A program made the translations under genes and the position numbers. 64,000 bases of DNA from the NCBI RefSeq assembly GCF_016811915.1, contig NZ_CP069127.1, positions 2,641,001 to 2,705,000 on the forward strand, written 5' to 3'. This document shows positions 25,586-33,777 of the stretch, one piece after another (the stretch's first letter is position 1; every line of letters begins with the position of its first letter). The DNA is from Brevibacillus choshinensis (lineage in GTDB: Bacteria; Bacillota; Bacilli; Brevibacillales; Brevibacillaceae). The notes beneath the pieces were generated by a model, which saw only the letters and a program-made list of their open reading frames with translations, did no database searches and was not told the DNA's origin.

Positions 25586-25627
25586 AGGGGATGTGCAGTG
25601 GTTCGTCTACTGTGCGTCCCCTATTTA
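25586..25627 (+). terminator. Long hairpin terminator after the small basic gene
   Basis: Fourteen-base arms at 25586-25599 and 25609-25622 pair completely if three G-U pairs are allowed. The T tail (ATTTAGTT) is weak. Confidence 0.6.
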
Positions 25628-25655
25628 GTTGTCAGGATGTAAAGGGGGATTCGTG

Positions 25656-26600
25656 ATGAAGATCGAACGACTTCTGGCTATCGTCACGCTGCTGATGGGC
25701 AAGCGGAGAATGAGCGCCACGGAGCTGGCCAAGCACTTTGAGGTGTCCCTTCGCACCATCTATCGCGATCTGGAAACGATCAACACAGCAGGAATCCCCA
25801 TCGTCGCCTACCCGGGATCGAGCGGCGGCTTTGAAATCATGGAGAGCTTTACCATAGATCGGCAATACGTATCCTTGGACGAGCTAGTGACCCTCATTGC
25901 AGCTCTTAAAGGAGTGCAGACCTCCGCGGCTGAAAGGCAGGTGGGGCCCTTATTGGAGAAAATCAAATCGCTGGTGTCGACCGGAAGCGAAAAAAGAGGA
26001 ACCGCACACGCGCATCCGATCGTCTACGATTTTAATCCATGGGGGCATACAGAAGAATCGATGCGTAGGGTGAACCAGCTCCGCGAGGCAATCGAAAGCA
26101 GGCAGCGAGTGACGTTTCTCTATACGAAGTACCAAGGTGAGACTCAAAAAAGAACGGTGGAACCAATCACACTGATCTTGAAGGGATACGTCTGGTACGT
26201 ATACGGATACTGTCAATGGCGGCAAGCGTATCGGCTTTTCCGGCTATCCCGGATGGCTGACTTGATGGTGAAAAATGACACGTTTCACCCGCATCAATAT
26301 ACAGGGGAAGCGCTGAAGTGGCTGGAAGAGTGGAATCAGGAAGAGCAAGTCATGCTGGTCCTGGAGTTCTCACAAAGCGTCCACGTACGGGTCCGAGACA
26401 TGTTTCGACCAGAAGAAATCGAGACCAAAGAGGATGGCACGCTCCTCGTCAAAACGATGGCGTCCCATGATGAGTGGTTGTACGGAATGCTTCTCAGTTT
26501 TGGAGATGCGTTGTATGTGATGGAACCAGAATTGGTCAGGTGCCGCCTCCATGATACAGTGAAAAGGATGGCGGCACGATACGAAAGGGAAGAACGTTGA
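25656..26600 (+). CDS. YafY-type transcriptional regulator (HTH plus WYL domain)
   Basis: The N-terminal HTH_11 domain (about residues 1-58) has LAKHFEVSLRTIYRDLETINTAGIPI. A central WYL ligand-sensing domain (about 135-215) has RQRVTFLYTKYQG and KGYVWYVYGYCQWRQAYRLFRLSRM. A C-terminal WCX extension ends at residue 314. GGGGG before ATG 25656 fixes the start; the frame is open nine codons earlier without a ribosome site. The next gene encodes an effector-binding-domain protein, a common partner of YafY regulators. The TGACA-N6-TGTCA dyad at the stop codon may be its operator. Confidence 0.88.
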   Translation: MKIERLLAIVTLLMGKRRMSATELAKHFEVSLRTIYRDLETINTAGIPIVAYPGSSGGFEIMESFTIDRQYVSLDELVTLIAALKGVQTSAAERQVGPLLEKIKSLVSTGSEKRGTAHAHPIVYDFNPWGHTEESMRRVNQLREAIESRQRVTFLYTKYQGETQKRTVEPITLILKGYVWYVYGYCQWRQAYRLFRLSRMADLMVKNDTFHPHQYTGEALKWLEEWNQEEQVMLVLEFSQSVHVRVRDMFRPEEIETKEDGTLLVKTMASHDEWLYGMLLSFGDALYVMEPELVRCRLHDTVKRMAARYEREER

Positions 26601-26613
26601 CAGACAGTTGTCA
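26598..26613. promoter_or_regulatory. TGACA-N6-TGTCA dyad between the WYL regulator and its neighbour
   Basis: TGACA (26598-26602) and TGTCA (26609-26613) form an inverted repeat over the regulator's stop codon, just upstream of TATACT (26626-26631), a possible -10. TGTCA half-sites are frequent at YafY-family targets; the assignment is inferred. Confidence 0.4.
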
Positions 26614-26670
26614 GGGTAGGATTCGTATACTGTTACTTGTAACCAACTCTTTCAAAGGGGCGAGAAAAGC

Positions 26671-27180
26671 ATGAGGAAACCTACCTTTATCGAACTGGGT
26701 GAAATGAAGGTTGCCGGGATCGGCATTCGCACGACCAATCAGCAGCAAAGTGACGGCAATAATGCCATAGGTGAGCTGTGGCAAAGATACTACCAGGACG
26801 GGATTCAGGATCGTACTCCAGATCGCCTGGACCCGGATGTCGTGGTAGGCGTGTATTCGGGGTATGAGAGTGATGAAAACGGAGCGTACGACCTGTTGAT
26901 TGGATCAGCCGTGCCGCCTGAAACCGATTTGCCTCAAGAGCTTTCGGTTGTCACCATCCCTGCTGGCACTTATGCGGTTTTTACGTCACGACGCGGGCCA
27001 CTCGTGGACGTAGTTGTCGAGGCATGGGGGCACGTGTGGGAATGGACCCGTCAAAGTGGGAATAAACGCACATTTACAGCAGATTTTGAACGGTATGATC
27101 GTCAAAATTGTGCCGATCCGAGCAATGCGCAAATTAAGCTGTACATTGCATGTGAACCTGGCCATCATCCAGCCCCATGA
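26671..27180 (+). CDS. GyrI-like effector-binding domain protein
   Basis: The 169-aa protein is a lone AraC/BmrR-type effector-binding domain (about residues 5-160). It has the typical GELWQRYYQDGI, VVGVYSGYESDENGAYDLLIGSAV and VVTIPAGTYAVFTSRRGP segments. Proteins of this family bind or hydrolyse small toxic compounds, or act as ligand sensors. It has no DNA-binding domain, so it is not itself a regulator. It probably responds to the WYL regulator just upstream. Confidence 0.82.
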   Translation: MRKPTFIELGEMKVAGIGIRTTNQQQSDGNNAIGELWQRYYQDGIQDRTPDRLDPDVVVGVYSGYESDENGAYDLLIGSAVPPETDLPQELSVVTIPAGTYAVFTSRRGPLVDVVVEAWGHVWEWTRQSGNKRTFTADFERYDRQNCADPSNAQIKLYIACEPGHHPAP

Positions 27181-27245
27181 TTTCTTCACAAGTTTGGTTT
27201 ACTCTGTAGAGAGAAAGTAGTCGAGAGGAGTGTACGGGGCATTTC

Positions 27246-27830
27246 ATGGATTGGATAACAAACGTAGAGGGCTTAGCCGAATGGATTCGTTCGTGGGGTG
27301 TTCTCGGCATATTGGGGAGTATCGCGCTAAATGTCATCATCAGCATAGCAGGCGTACTTCCGTCCATCTTTTTATCTGGGGCGAATGCGATCGTCTACGG
27401 GCTGGTGGGAGGATTCTTCGTTTCATTGACAGGGGAAGTGCTGGGGGCGACGGTGGCATTTCTGCTGTATCGATACGGCTTGCAAAAATCGAAAGGACTG
27501 AAAAAGCTGGGGAAGTTCTCCTGGATTCAAACGATCAATGGATCGACTCGCTTTCGCAAAGGATTGGCGATCGTCTTGCTGAGGATGAATCCGCTTATTC
27601 CATCCGGGATCATCAATCTGGGAGCTGCACTCACAAGCATTTCCTTCGTTGATTTTCTCGTCGCCACGCTTCTGGGAAAAATACCGTCCATGGTCTTCGA
27701 AACATTCGTCGGGCATGATCTGGTCTATCTGTCCGAAAACAAATATCGGTTGATCATCTCCCTGCTCGCGGGTTCCTTGGTATTTCTGCTCTTTTGGCGG
27801 AAGGAGAAAAAACGCCCGCAACAATCCTAG
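27246..27830 (+). CDS. TVP38/TMEM64-family (VTT domain) membrane protein
   Basis: The 194-aa protein has about five hydrophobic segments and the VTT/SNARE-associated core (about 35-160). Its diagnostic features are GANAIVYGLVGGFFVSLTGEVLGATVAFLLYRYG and LRMNPLIPSGIINLGAALTSISF. Relatives in the DedA superfamily are linked to lipid scrambling or transport and envelope stress. GAGGAG lies 15 nt and GGGG about 6 nt before the ATG. The response-regulator gene starts 24 nt later, so it likely belongs to one operon with the two-component system. Confidence 0.85.
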   Translation: MDWITNVEGLAEWIRSWGVLGILGSIALNVIISIAGVLPSIFLSGANAIVYGLVGGFFVSLTGEVLGATVAFLLYRYGLQKSKGLKKLGKFSWIQTINGSTRFRKGLAIVLLRMNPLIPSGIINLGAALTSISFVDFLVATLLGKIPSMVFETFVGHDLVYLSENKYRLIISLLAGSLVFLLFWRKEKKRPQQS

Positions 27831-27854
27831 CAAGTGGTCAAAGGAGGTCCTATC

Positions 27855-28556
27855 ATGTCTACGATTCTGCTGGTAGATGACGAGCCTCAAATCCTGGAAA
27901 TATTATCGTCCTACCTGCAAAAGGACGGCTTTCATGTGGTGACGGCATCGTCTGGCAGCGAGGCACTCGAGCTGGCGAATTCGCTCGATCCTGCTTGCAT
28001 CATCCTCGATTTGATGCTCCCTGACCTGAATGGAGAAGAGGTGTGCAGCCAGATCCGCAAACGCTCCCGTGTTCCGATCCTGATGCTAACCGCGAAAAGC
28101 AAAGAGTCCGATCGGGTTCATGGTCTGGAGATCGGCGCCGATGACTACTTGGTCAAGCCCTTTAGTCCGAGGGAGCTGGTCGCAAGGGTCCGGGCCATTT
28201 TGCGACGAGCAGGGGATTATCAATCATTGACGGATCAGGTACAGATCGGTGATTTGCTTATTTTCATGAGCGACAAGCGAGTGAAAAAAAAGGACGTCCT
28301 GCTCGAATTGACCCCCAATGAGTACCGACTGCTCACGACGTTTGTCCGGTATCCAGGGCGGACGTGGAGCAGAGAAGACCTGGTGGCGGAGGTGCTCGGC
28401 TACGACTTTGACGGCTATGACCGGACAATCGACACACACGTGAAAAACCTGCGCCAAAAAATCGAAGACGATCCGAAGTGCCCTGTCTATATTAAAACGG
28501 TATACGGTTTCGGGTATCGGTTTGAAAATCCGGAAGCTGAACGCGGTCTGCGATGA
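27855..28556 (+). CDS. OmpR/PhoB-family response regulator
   Basis: The 233-aa protein has a receiver domain (about 1-115: DDE at 8-10, phosphoacceptor D52 in ILDLMLPD, Lys in YLVKPFSPREL) and a C-terminal winged helix (about 135-230, ending VKTVYGFGYRF). AAAGGAGGT precedes ATG 27855; the frame is open seven codons earlier. It overlaps the kinase gene by 4 nt (ATGA), so the two are translationally coupled. The target genes are unknown, but the membrane protein upstream is the obvious first candidate. Confidence 0.93.
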   Translation: MSTILLVDDEPQILEILSSYLQKDGFHVVTASSGSEALELANSLDPACIILDLMLPDLNGEEVCSQIRKRSRVPILMLTAKSKESDRVHGLEIGADDYLVKPFSPRELVARVRAILRRAGDYQSLTDQVQIGDLLIFMSDKRVKKKDVLLELTPNEYRLLTTFVRYPGRTWSREDLVAEVLGYDFDGYDRTIDTHVKNLRQKIEDDPKCPVYIKTVYGFGYRFENPEAERGLR

Positions 28557-29890
28557 AAAAGGTCTGGGTAAAGCTTGCATTCGTGCTGATGGCGGTAGGG
28601 ACGTTGGCGATATTGCTGTCAACTGTGCTGTCTCTAAAGGAAATGGACTATCATTTCGCCATGTACTTGGGCGAAGTCAGAAACCAGCACAATCAGGAAA
28701 TTTCAAAGACAGCGGTTCATGCTTTTGAAGAAAGCGGCGCGTGGAACGAAAAAGTCTATGGAAAGCTGGAGGCAGTCTCAGCGGTGCTGGGGCTGCGTCT
28801 TGCGCTGTATGATGATCGCAAGCAGCTTCTCGGATCGTGGGGCCAAGGCACGCTGCAAAGCAGTCTGGAGGATAGCATACCGCTCGATCTGAATGGGAGG
28901 CGAATCGGATATCTGTCTGTCGCCCACCAAGATCAGAACGGATACAAATCGCTGGAGGATCACTTCCAGATGGCCCACACGAATGCGATGCAATGGACAG
29001 TGTTCGCCTTGATCCTGCTCGTGATCCTCATCAGCATCCTACTGGCGCGTACGCTGGTACGACCTATTGTTCAGATGAGCGGGGCAGCACAAAAGGTGGC
29101 AAAAGGCAATTTGCATGTCCGAGTGACGCCACCGCGTAGTCAGGACGAGATCTCTTCATTAGTAGACAACTTCAATAATCTTGTCCATAGCCTAGAGCAT
29201 CAGGAGGAGCTGCGAAAACGTCTGACCTCGGATGTTGCCCACGAGCTGCGTACCCCACTCAACACACTGCTGGCACAGGTCGAAGCCATGATCGATGGTG
29301 TATGGGAGACGAGCCCTGCGCATCTGGAGTCCATGCGCGGTGAAGTTCTGCGCTTGAGCCGCCTCGTACGTGACTTGGATCAGGTGATTCAGGTAGAGTC
29401 TGGGGTCCAGCGCATGAACAGAGAGGCAGGAAACCTGAGCGAGATTGTGCAGGAGGTTCTCGATGCCATGAGCGCGGCTTTTACACGTGACGACATCCAG
29501 CTACGAGGAAAGCTCGCAAAAGAGGCCTGGGTAATGGGAGATCAGCAAAGACTGGCTCAAGTGGTGACCAATCTTTTGAGCAATGCCGGCAAACATACGC
29601 AGGCGGGTGGATGGATCGAGGTCACTGTCATTCAAACAGGAGATTGCGTAACCCTTCAAGTAGCGGATAATGGCTCTGGAATTCCCAAGGATGACATTCC
29701 ATTTGTCTTTGAGCGCTTTTACCGGGGGGATCGGTCACGAGTCAGAGAGAGTGGAGGATCGGGCCTTGGGCTGACCGTTGTCAAAGGGATCGTGGAAGCC
29801 CACAATGGGAAGGTTGCTTTGGAAAGCGAGGAAGGCATAGGGACGCGGGTCTTGGTCACGCTGCCTTCCATTCCGTCCCCGATCAGGTAA
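28553..29890 (+). CDS. Sensor histidine kinase, partner of the upstream response regulator
   Basis: The 445-aa protein has two transmembrane helices (about 5-25 and 145-165) around an extracytoplasmic sensor of about 120 residues. A HAMP domain (about 165-218) follows, then the dimerisation domain with phospho-acceptor H230 in DVAHELRTPLN, and an ATPase domain with NLLSNAGKHT, DNGSGIP and GGSGLGLTVVKGIV. The layout resembles BaeS-type envelope-stress kinases. Its last bases overlap the convergent AraC gene by 8 nt. Confidence 0.93.
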   Translation: MKKVWVKLAFVLMAVGTLAILLSTVLSLKEMDYHFAMYLGEVRNQHNQEISKTAVHAFEESGAWNEKVYGKLEAVSAVLGLRLALYDDRKQLLGSWGQGTLQSSLEDSIPLDLNGRRIGYLSVAHQDQNGYKSLEDHFQMAHTNAMQWTVFALILLVILISILLARTLVRPIVQMSGAAQKVAKGNLHVRVTPPRSQDEISSLVDNFNNLVHSLEHQEELRKRLTSDVAHELRTPLNTLLAQVEAMIDGVWETSPAHLESMRGEVLRLSRLVRDLDQVIQVESGVQRMNREAGNLSEIVQEVLDAMSAAFTRDDIQLRGKLAKEAWVMGDQQRLAQVVTNLLSNAGKHTQAGGWIEVTVIQTGDCVTLQVADNGSGIPKDDIPFVFERFYRGDRSRVRESGGSGLGLTVVKGIVEAHNGKVALESEEGIGTRVLVTLPSIPSPIR

Positions 29891-30758
29891 TTCGCTGCCA
29901 CTTTTTGCGATAGGCCAACGGAGTCATCTCGACTCGCTGTTTGAAAAGGTTGATAAAGTGGCTGACGTTATCCATTCCAATCTGGTTTGCGATCTGTGCA
30001 ACCGTCCATTCGGAGTATGTGAGGAGCTCTTTGGCATACGTAATCCTGCGATGAATCAGATACTCGTTCGGCGTGTAGCCCGTATACTTTTTGTACTCTC
30101 GCAGCAGGTGGTACTTGCTCATGGCATGTTCACTGGCCAGCTGATCGAGAGACATCTTCTCCGCAAAGCGCTTGTCCAGCTCCGAGACGATGCGCTGAAT
30201 ATGAGCGGGCAGAAAGCTTCCGGCTGCTTCTCTAGGATTCGTGACGAGAAGCAGCTCCGTCAGTAAATCGACGAGATGTTTGGATGAAAGCGGCTCGGTG
30301 CGTACGTCATTCTGACGGTTTGTCAGAAGGAGCTGAGCGAGGATACCGGGAATCGGACTATTTTCCCCGACGGAGATGACGGGACAGCCGTTCTTGGCAA
30401 ACTGCTCATAGTAGCCCCGGCTGCTGCTCCCATTAAAATGAACCCAGGCGATTTCCCAGAGATCGGCTTTGTCCGTTCGGTAATGCTGGTACTCTTGGCA
30501 GTCGATGAAGAAAACGTGATGGGGCAAAAGCTCGTGGGTCGTCCCCTGATAGTGCAGATACCCTTTGCCTGCCAGCGTGTAGACAATCAGAAAGGAATTC
30601 AAATGCTGCCGCTCGGTGAAATAGGTAGGCAGCGTTCGGAAATGCCCTACCTCCTGCACATAATAATACGTAGATTTCGCCGCCATGCTCGGGGTCGCTA
30701 TGATTCGGACAGAGTCGTCTGTCCAGTCATGGGCGGCTTTTTCCATGTACGTCCCCAT
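29883..30758 (-). CDS. AraC-family transcriptional regulator
   Basis: An N-terminal cupin-type sugar-sensing domain (about residues 20-150) is followed by two C-terminal helix-turn-helix units (about 190-290: LDQLASEHAMSKYHLLREYKKYTGYTPNEYLIHRRI and VAQIANQIGMDNVSHFINLFKQRVEMTPLAYRK). AAGGAGGGA just upstream selects ATG 30758, giving 291 aa. It is transcribed away from the isomerase-family gene, with a shared 116-nt intergenic region, and most likely activates that gene in response to a sugar. Confidence 0.9.
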   Translation of the reverse strand: MGTYMEKAAHDWTDDSVRIIATPSMAAKSTYYYVQEVGHFRTLPTYFTERQHLNSFLIVYTLAGKGYLHYQGTTHELLPHHVFFIDCQEYQHYRTDKADLWEIAWVHFNGSSSRGYYEQFAKNGCPVISVGENSPIPGILAQLLLTNRQNDVRTEPLSSKHLVDLLTELLLVTNPREAAGSFLPAHIQRIVSELDKRFAEKMSLDQLASEHAMSKYHLLREYKKYTGYTPNEYLIHRRITYAKELLTYSEWTVAQIANQIGMDNVSHFINLFKQRVEMTPLAYRKKWQRIT

Positions 30759-30819
30759 ATGATTTCCCTCCTTGAGCAAGATTCTGTTATAAATGATCAA
30801 GAACCATGGATGATCTTCC

Positions 30820-30839
30820 CATTGTAAGCGAATACAATG
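30820..30839. promoter_or_regulatory. CATTGTA-N6-TACAATG dyad in the AraC/isomerase intergenic region
   Basis: Perfect 7-bp arms at 30820-30826 and 30833-30839. The dyad overlaps a possible rightward -35 (TTGTAA, 30822-30827) with CATAAA 16 nt downstream. It is a candidate site for the AraC regulator. Confidence 0.45.
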
Positions 30840-30874
30840 AACGCATAAAGCTTGTATTTTTAGGGGGGATCAGG

Positions 30875-32377
30875 ATGACAATCTTGCAGCCGATCAAACC
30901 GGCCAAAAAAGCGCGAATCGGACTCTATACGATCGGGCTTGCCGCGTATTGGAAGCAGTTTCCTGGACTGCGGGAGCGGCTTCTGGAGTATGGACGTTTT
31001 TTGGAGACCAAGATGTCCGAGTTCGGTGAGGTTTTCTTTTACGGTCTGGTGGATCATGAGGGTGAAGGGAGACGAGCGGGGGAGTGGTTCAATGAAAAGA
31101 ACGTCGACCTGGTGTTCTGTCACTCCGGGACCTATTGCACCAGCTCAGCGGTTCTTCCTGTGCATCAAATCTGCAAGGCACCCGTTGTCGTCCTGAATTT
31201 GCAGCCCGCAGCGAGAATCAACTATGAGCAGACCACGACAGGCGAATGGCTTGCTCACTGCGGAGCGTGCCCTGTGCCGGAAATATCCAATTCCTTTGAA
31301 CGTGCAAAGATTCCGTTTCGGGTGATCAATGGATTGCTCGGCCTGGCTTATACACCTGACATTTCCCTCGCGAATGAGCATACCATAGATCATCCATCGT
31401 CCAAGCGGGCGTGGAAGACGATTGAGGAGTGGATTCGAGCAGCGTCTGTTCCACGTACGCTGCGGCACAGCCGATTCGGATTTCTCGGAAATACGTACAG
31501 CGGCATGCTGGATATGTACAGTGATTTCACCATGATCCAGGCTCAGACCGGCTTGCATGTAGAGATCTTGGAGATGTGCGATTTGGACCGGATGCTGCGA
31601 GACGTGACAGATGCCGAAGTGAAGGAAAAGCTGGAGCAGGTACACGAAATGTTCACTATCAGTGAAGATTCGCCTGCCGATCCGATCGCAAAACGTCCAA
31701 CCGAAGAACAGATGCAGTGGTCCTGCCGCGTCGCAGCGGCTCAGGAAATGCTCGTCCGCGAGTATGATCTGGACGCATTGACGTACTACTATCACGGAGC
31801 TCCTGGCAATGAGTACGAAAAGCTGCAGGGTGGATTTATCGTAGGGCACTCCTTGTTGACCGCACGAGGTATCCCCTGTGCAGGTGAGGGAGATCTCAAG
31901 ACGGCTGTTGCGATGAAAATATGCGATACACTCGGCACGGGAGGAAGCTATTCAGAGATCGTCGTGGTAGATTACGAAGACGAGTCCATCCTGCTCGGTC
32001 ACGACGGTCCGTTTCATATCGCCATCTCGGAAGGCAAGCCCATTTTGCGTGGGATGGGTCTCTACCACGGCAAGCAAGGAACAGGGGTTTCCGTCGAGGC
32101 AAAAGTAAAAACAGGTGCGATCACGACGCTCAATGTGACGCAGACAGGGGATGGCCAGCTAAAAATGATCAGTAGCGAGGGAGAATCAACGGACGGGCCG
32201 ATCATGAAAATCGGCAACACCCAAACACCGGTCAAATTCCGGAAACATCCGGACGATTATATGGAGGAGTGGTTTCGGGAAGCGCCTACCCATCATTGCG
32301 CGATGGCCATCGGTCATCAGGCGCGGCTGTTCCAAAAGGTAGCCGAGCTGCTGGGAATGGTGCACGTTACTTTATAA
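30875..32377 (+). CDS. L-arabinose/L-fucose isomerase-family protein
   Basis: The 500-aa cytoplasmic enzyme is of the AraA/FucI superfamily (aldose-ketose isomerases, Mn-dependent). Family features include LQPAARINYEQTTTGEWLAHCGACPVPEI, CAGEGDLKTAVAMKI with the likely metal-ligand Glu, GHDGPFHIA and the C-terminal THHCAMAIGH with His ligands. AGGGGGGATCAGG precedes ATG 30875. Isomerase activity is likely, but the substrate is not certain because no kinase, epimerase or sugar importer follows. A terminator closes the gene, so it is a single-gene unit under the divergent AraC regulator. Confidence 0.8.
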   Translation: MTILQPIKPAKKARIGLYTIGLAAYWKQFPGLRERLLEYGRFLETKMSEFGEVFFYGLVDHEGEGRRAGEWFNEKNVDLVFCHSGTYCTSSAVLPVHQICKAPVVVLNLQPAARINYEQTTTGEWLAHCGACPVPEISNSFERAKIPFRVINGLLGLAYTPDISLANEHTIDHPSSKRAWKTIEEWIRAASVPRTLRHSRFGFLGNTYSGMLDMYSDFTMIQAQTGLHVEILEMCDLDRMLRDVTDAEVKEKLEQVHEMFTISEDSPADPIAKRPTEEQMQWSCRVAAAQEMLVREYDLDALTYYYHGAPGNEYEKLQGGFIVGHSLLTARGIPCAGEGDLKTAVAMKICDTLGTGGSYSEIVVVDYEDESILLGHDGPFHIAISEGKPILRGMGLYHGKQGTGVSVEAKVKTGAITTLNVTQTGDGQLKMISSEGESTDGPIMKIGNTQTPVKFRKHPDDYMEEWFREAPTHHCAMAIGHQARLFQKVAELLGMVHVTL

Positions 32378-32387
32378 GCGAAGAATC

Positions 32388-32425
32388 AAAAGAGCACGGA
32401 GACATAGAATCCGGCTCTTTTTTTA
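32388..32425 (+). terminator. Intrinsic terminator after the isomerase-family gene
   Basis: Arms AAAAGAGC (32388-32395) and GCTCTTTT (32414-32421), extended by CGGA/TCCG inside, followed by a T-run. Confidence 0.9.
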
Positions 32426-32484
32426 ATTCGCAACCCAAAAAACAAACGAAAAACCAAAAAAAATCCTGCGTACCCATGTAAAAC

Positions 32485-32493
32485 TGGTATAAT
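32485..32493 (+). promoter_or_regulatory. Extended -10 promoter of the DeoR-family gene
   Basis: TG-G-TATAAT (32485-32493) is an extended -10 element with no clear -35, about 70 nt before the start codon. Confidence 0.45.
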
Positions 32494-32561
32494 CAAAACT
32501 ATACAAATAATTACGCGCCTAGAAGAAATTGCGATCATTATACAAGGGAAAGAGGATGACG

Positions 32562-33323
32562 ATGCTTGTAGCGGAAAGACACGAAAAGATTGTCCGTCTG
32601 GTCAACGATAGAGGAAGTATCCGCGTCTCGGAATTAAGTGAAATCTGCCAAGTGACGGAAGAAACGATCCGCCGGGACCTGGACCGGTTGGAAGAAGCCG
32701 GGCGTTTGCTTCGCAGCCACGGCGGTGCCGTCAGCGTCACCGAGCACCAGCCGGAGATCCCGTATATCGAGCGGGAAATCACCCAGATGGAAGAGAAAAA
32801 ACGGATAGCGAAAAAAGCGGTATCCTACATTGAACCAAACGACCGGATCATTCTCGATGCGAGCACGACGGCCTGGTATATGGCCTCCATCATTCCGGAT
32901 ATTCCGCTTACCGTGTTGACGAACTCTATCAAGGTAGCGATGGAATTGAGCTCGAAGGAAAAAGTCGAAGTCATTTCAACAGGGGGAAAGCTGGCACCGC
33001 GTTCCCTGTCCTTCTTGGGACCGAGCGCAGAGCGTTCTCTCGATCAGTATCATGTCGATAAGGTGTTCCTCTCCTGCAAGGGCATCCATCTGGAGAGGGG
33101 GATCAGCGAGTCGAATGAGATGCAAGCGTTGGTCAAGAAAAAGATGATTGGAATCTCGGACAAGGTCTACTTGCTCGCCGATACGAGCAAATTCGGCGTG
33201 CAGGCATTTACCTATTTTGCCGAGCTCAAACAGATCGACGAAATCATCACCGATAACGAAATTGATGCGCTTTCGGTGCGACAGCTGGAAGAAAAATCGG
33301 TGATTGTGACGGTTGCCCCTTGA
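32562..33323 (+). CDS. DeoR-family sugar regulator
   Basis: The N-terminal DeoR helix-turn-helix (about residues 1-57, ICQVTEETIRRDLDRLEEAG and RSHGGAV) is followed by a sugar-phosphate sensor domain (about 72-240) with the conserved DASTTAWYMA, TGGKL and LLADTSKFG motifs. AAAGAGG precedes ATG codons at 32556 and 32562; the second gives the usual MLVAERHEKI start (253 aa). The downstream gene encodes a rhamnose-type sugar-binding protein, which suggests a role in deoxysugar uptake. Confidence 0.9.
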   Translation: MLVAERHEKIVRLVNDRGSIRVSELSEICQVTEETIRRDLDRLEEAGRLLRSHGGAVSVTEHQPEIPYIEREITQMEEKKRIAKKAVSYIEPNDRIILDASTTAWYMASIIPDIPLTVLTNSIKVAMELSSKEKVEVISTGGKLAPRSLSFLGPSAERSLDQYHVDKVFLSCKGIHLERGISESNEMQALVKKKMIGISDKVYLLADTSKFGVQAFTYFAELKQIDEIITDNEIDALSVRQLEEKSVIVTVAP

Positions 33324-33341
33324 TGAATGTGCAGAGAAGAG

Positions 33342-33373
33342 AAGGTGTATCTGATCAGGTACGCCTTTTTTTC
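33342..33373 (+). terminator. Intrinsic terminator after the DeoR-family gene
   Basis: Arms AAGGTGTA (33342-33349) and TACGCCTT (33360-33367) with one G-U pair, then a T-run. Confidence 0.85.
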
Positions 33374-33777
33374 TTCAAAAACGTAGAAATATTTTTGAAA
33401 ACGAGAAGGAAATCAGAAACATACAACGAATGCATAGATACAGAACATAAATAATAAAATACAAACAAAAATAAAACAAAATGAATTTCTCTTTTAGGGG
33501 ATGTCTGAACACTTTTGTTGTACTGTTTTCTAATGGCTGGCTCATTCTTGTCTGTTTCTGGAAAGGAATTTCTGATAATGAATCATAGGCTGCACCGTGC
33601 CTATCTGCATCCGGAAAGAAACAAAAACATGATTGTGCAAAAGCGGATGCAAACAAAAGATATTGTTTTCACATCAATTTGAGAGCGCTTACTTCAAGGT
33701 GAAATGCCCGACATCGATACTCGGCAGTCCAGGGGACTGTTTAGTATACATAATGGAAGATAAGGGGAGGAGCACAA
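33374..33777. other. AT-rich leader region before the sugar-binding lipoprotein
   Basis: About 400 nt without a gene. The part at 33375-33490 is very A-rich. A cre-like site lies at 33680-33693 and TATACATAAT near 33745 could be a -10. No riboswitch was recognised. Confidence 0.5.
33680..33693 (+). promoter_or_regulatory. Catabolite-responsive element (cre), likely CcpA site
   Basis: TGAGAGCGCTTACT matches the cre consensus TGWAANCGNTNWCA at 12 of 14 positions, including the central CG. It lies about 85 nt before the sugar-binding protein gene and suggests glucose repression. Confidence 0.7.
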
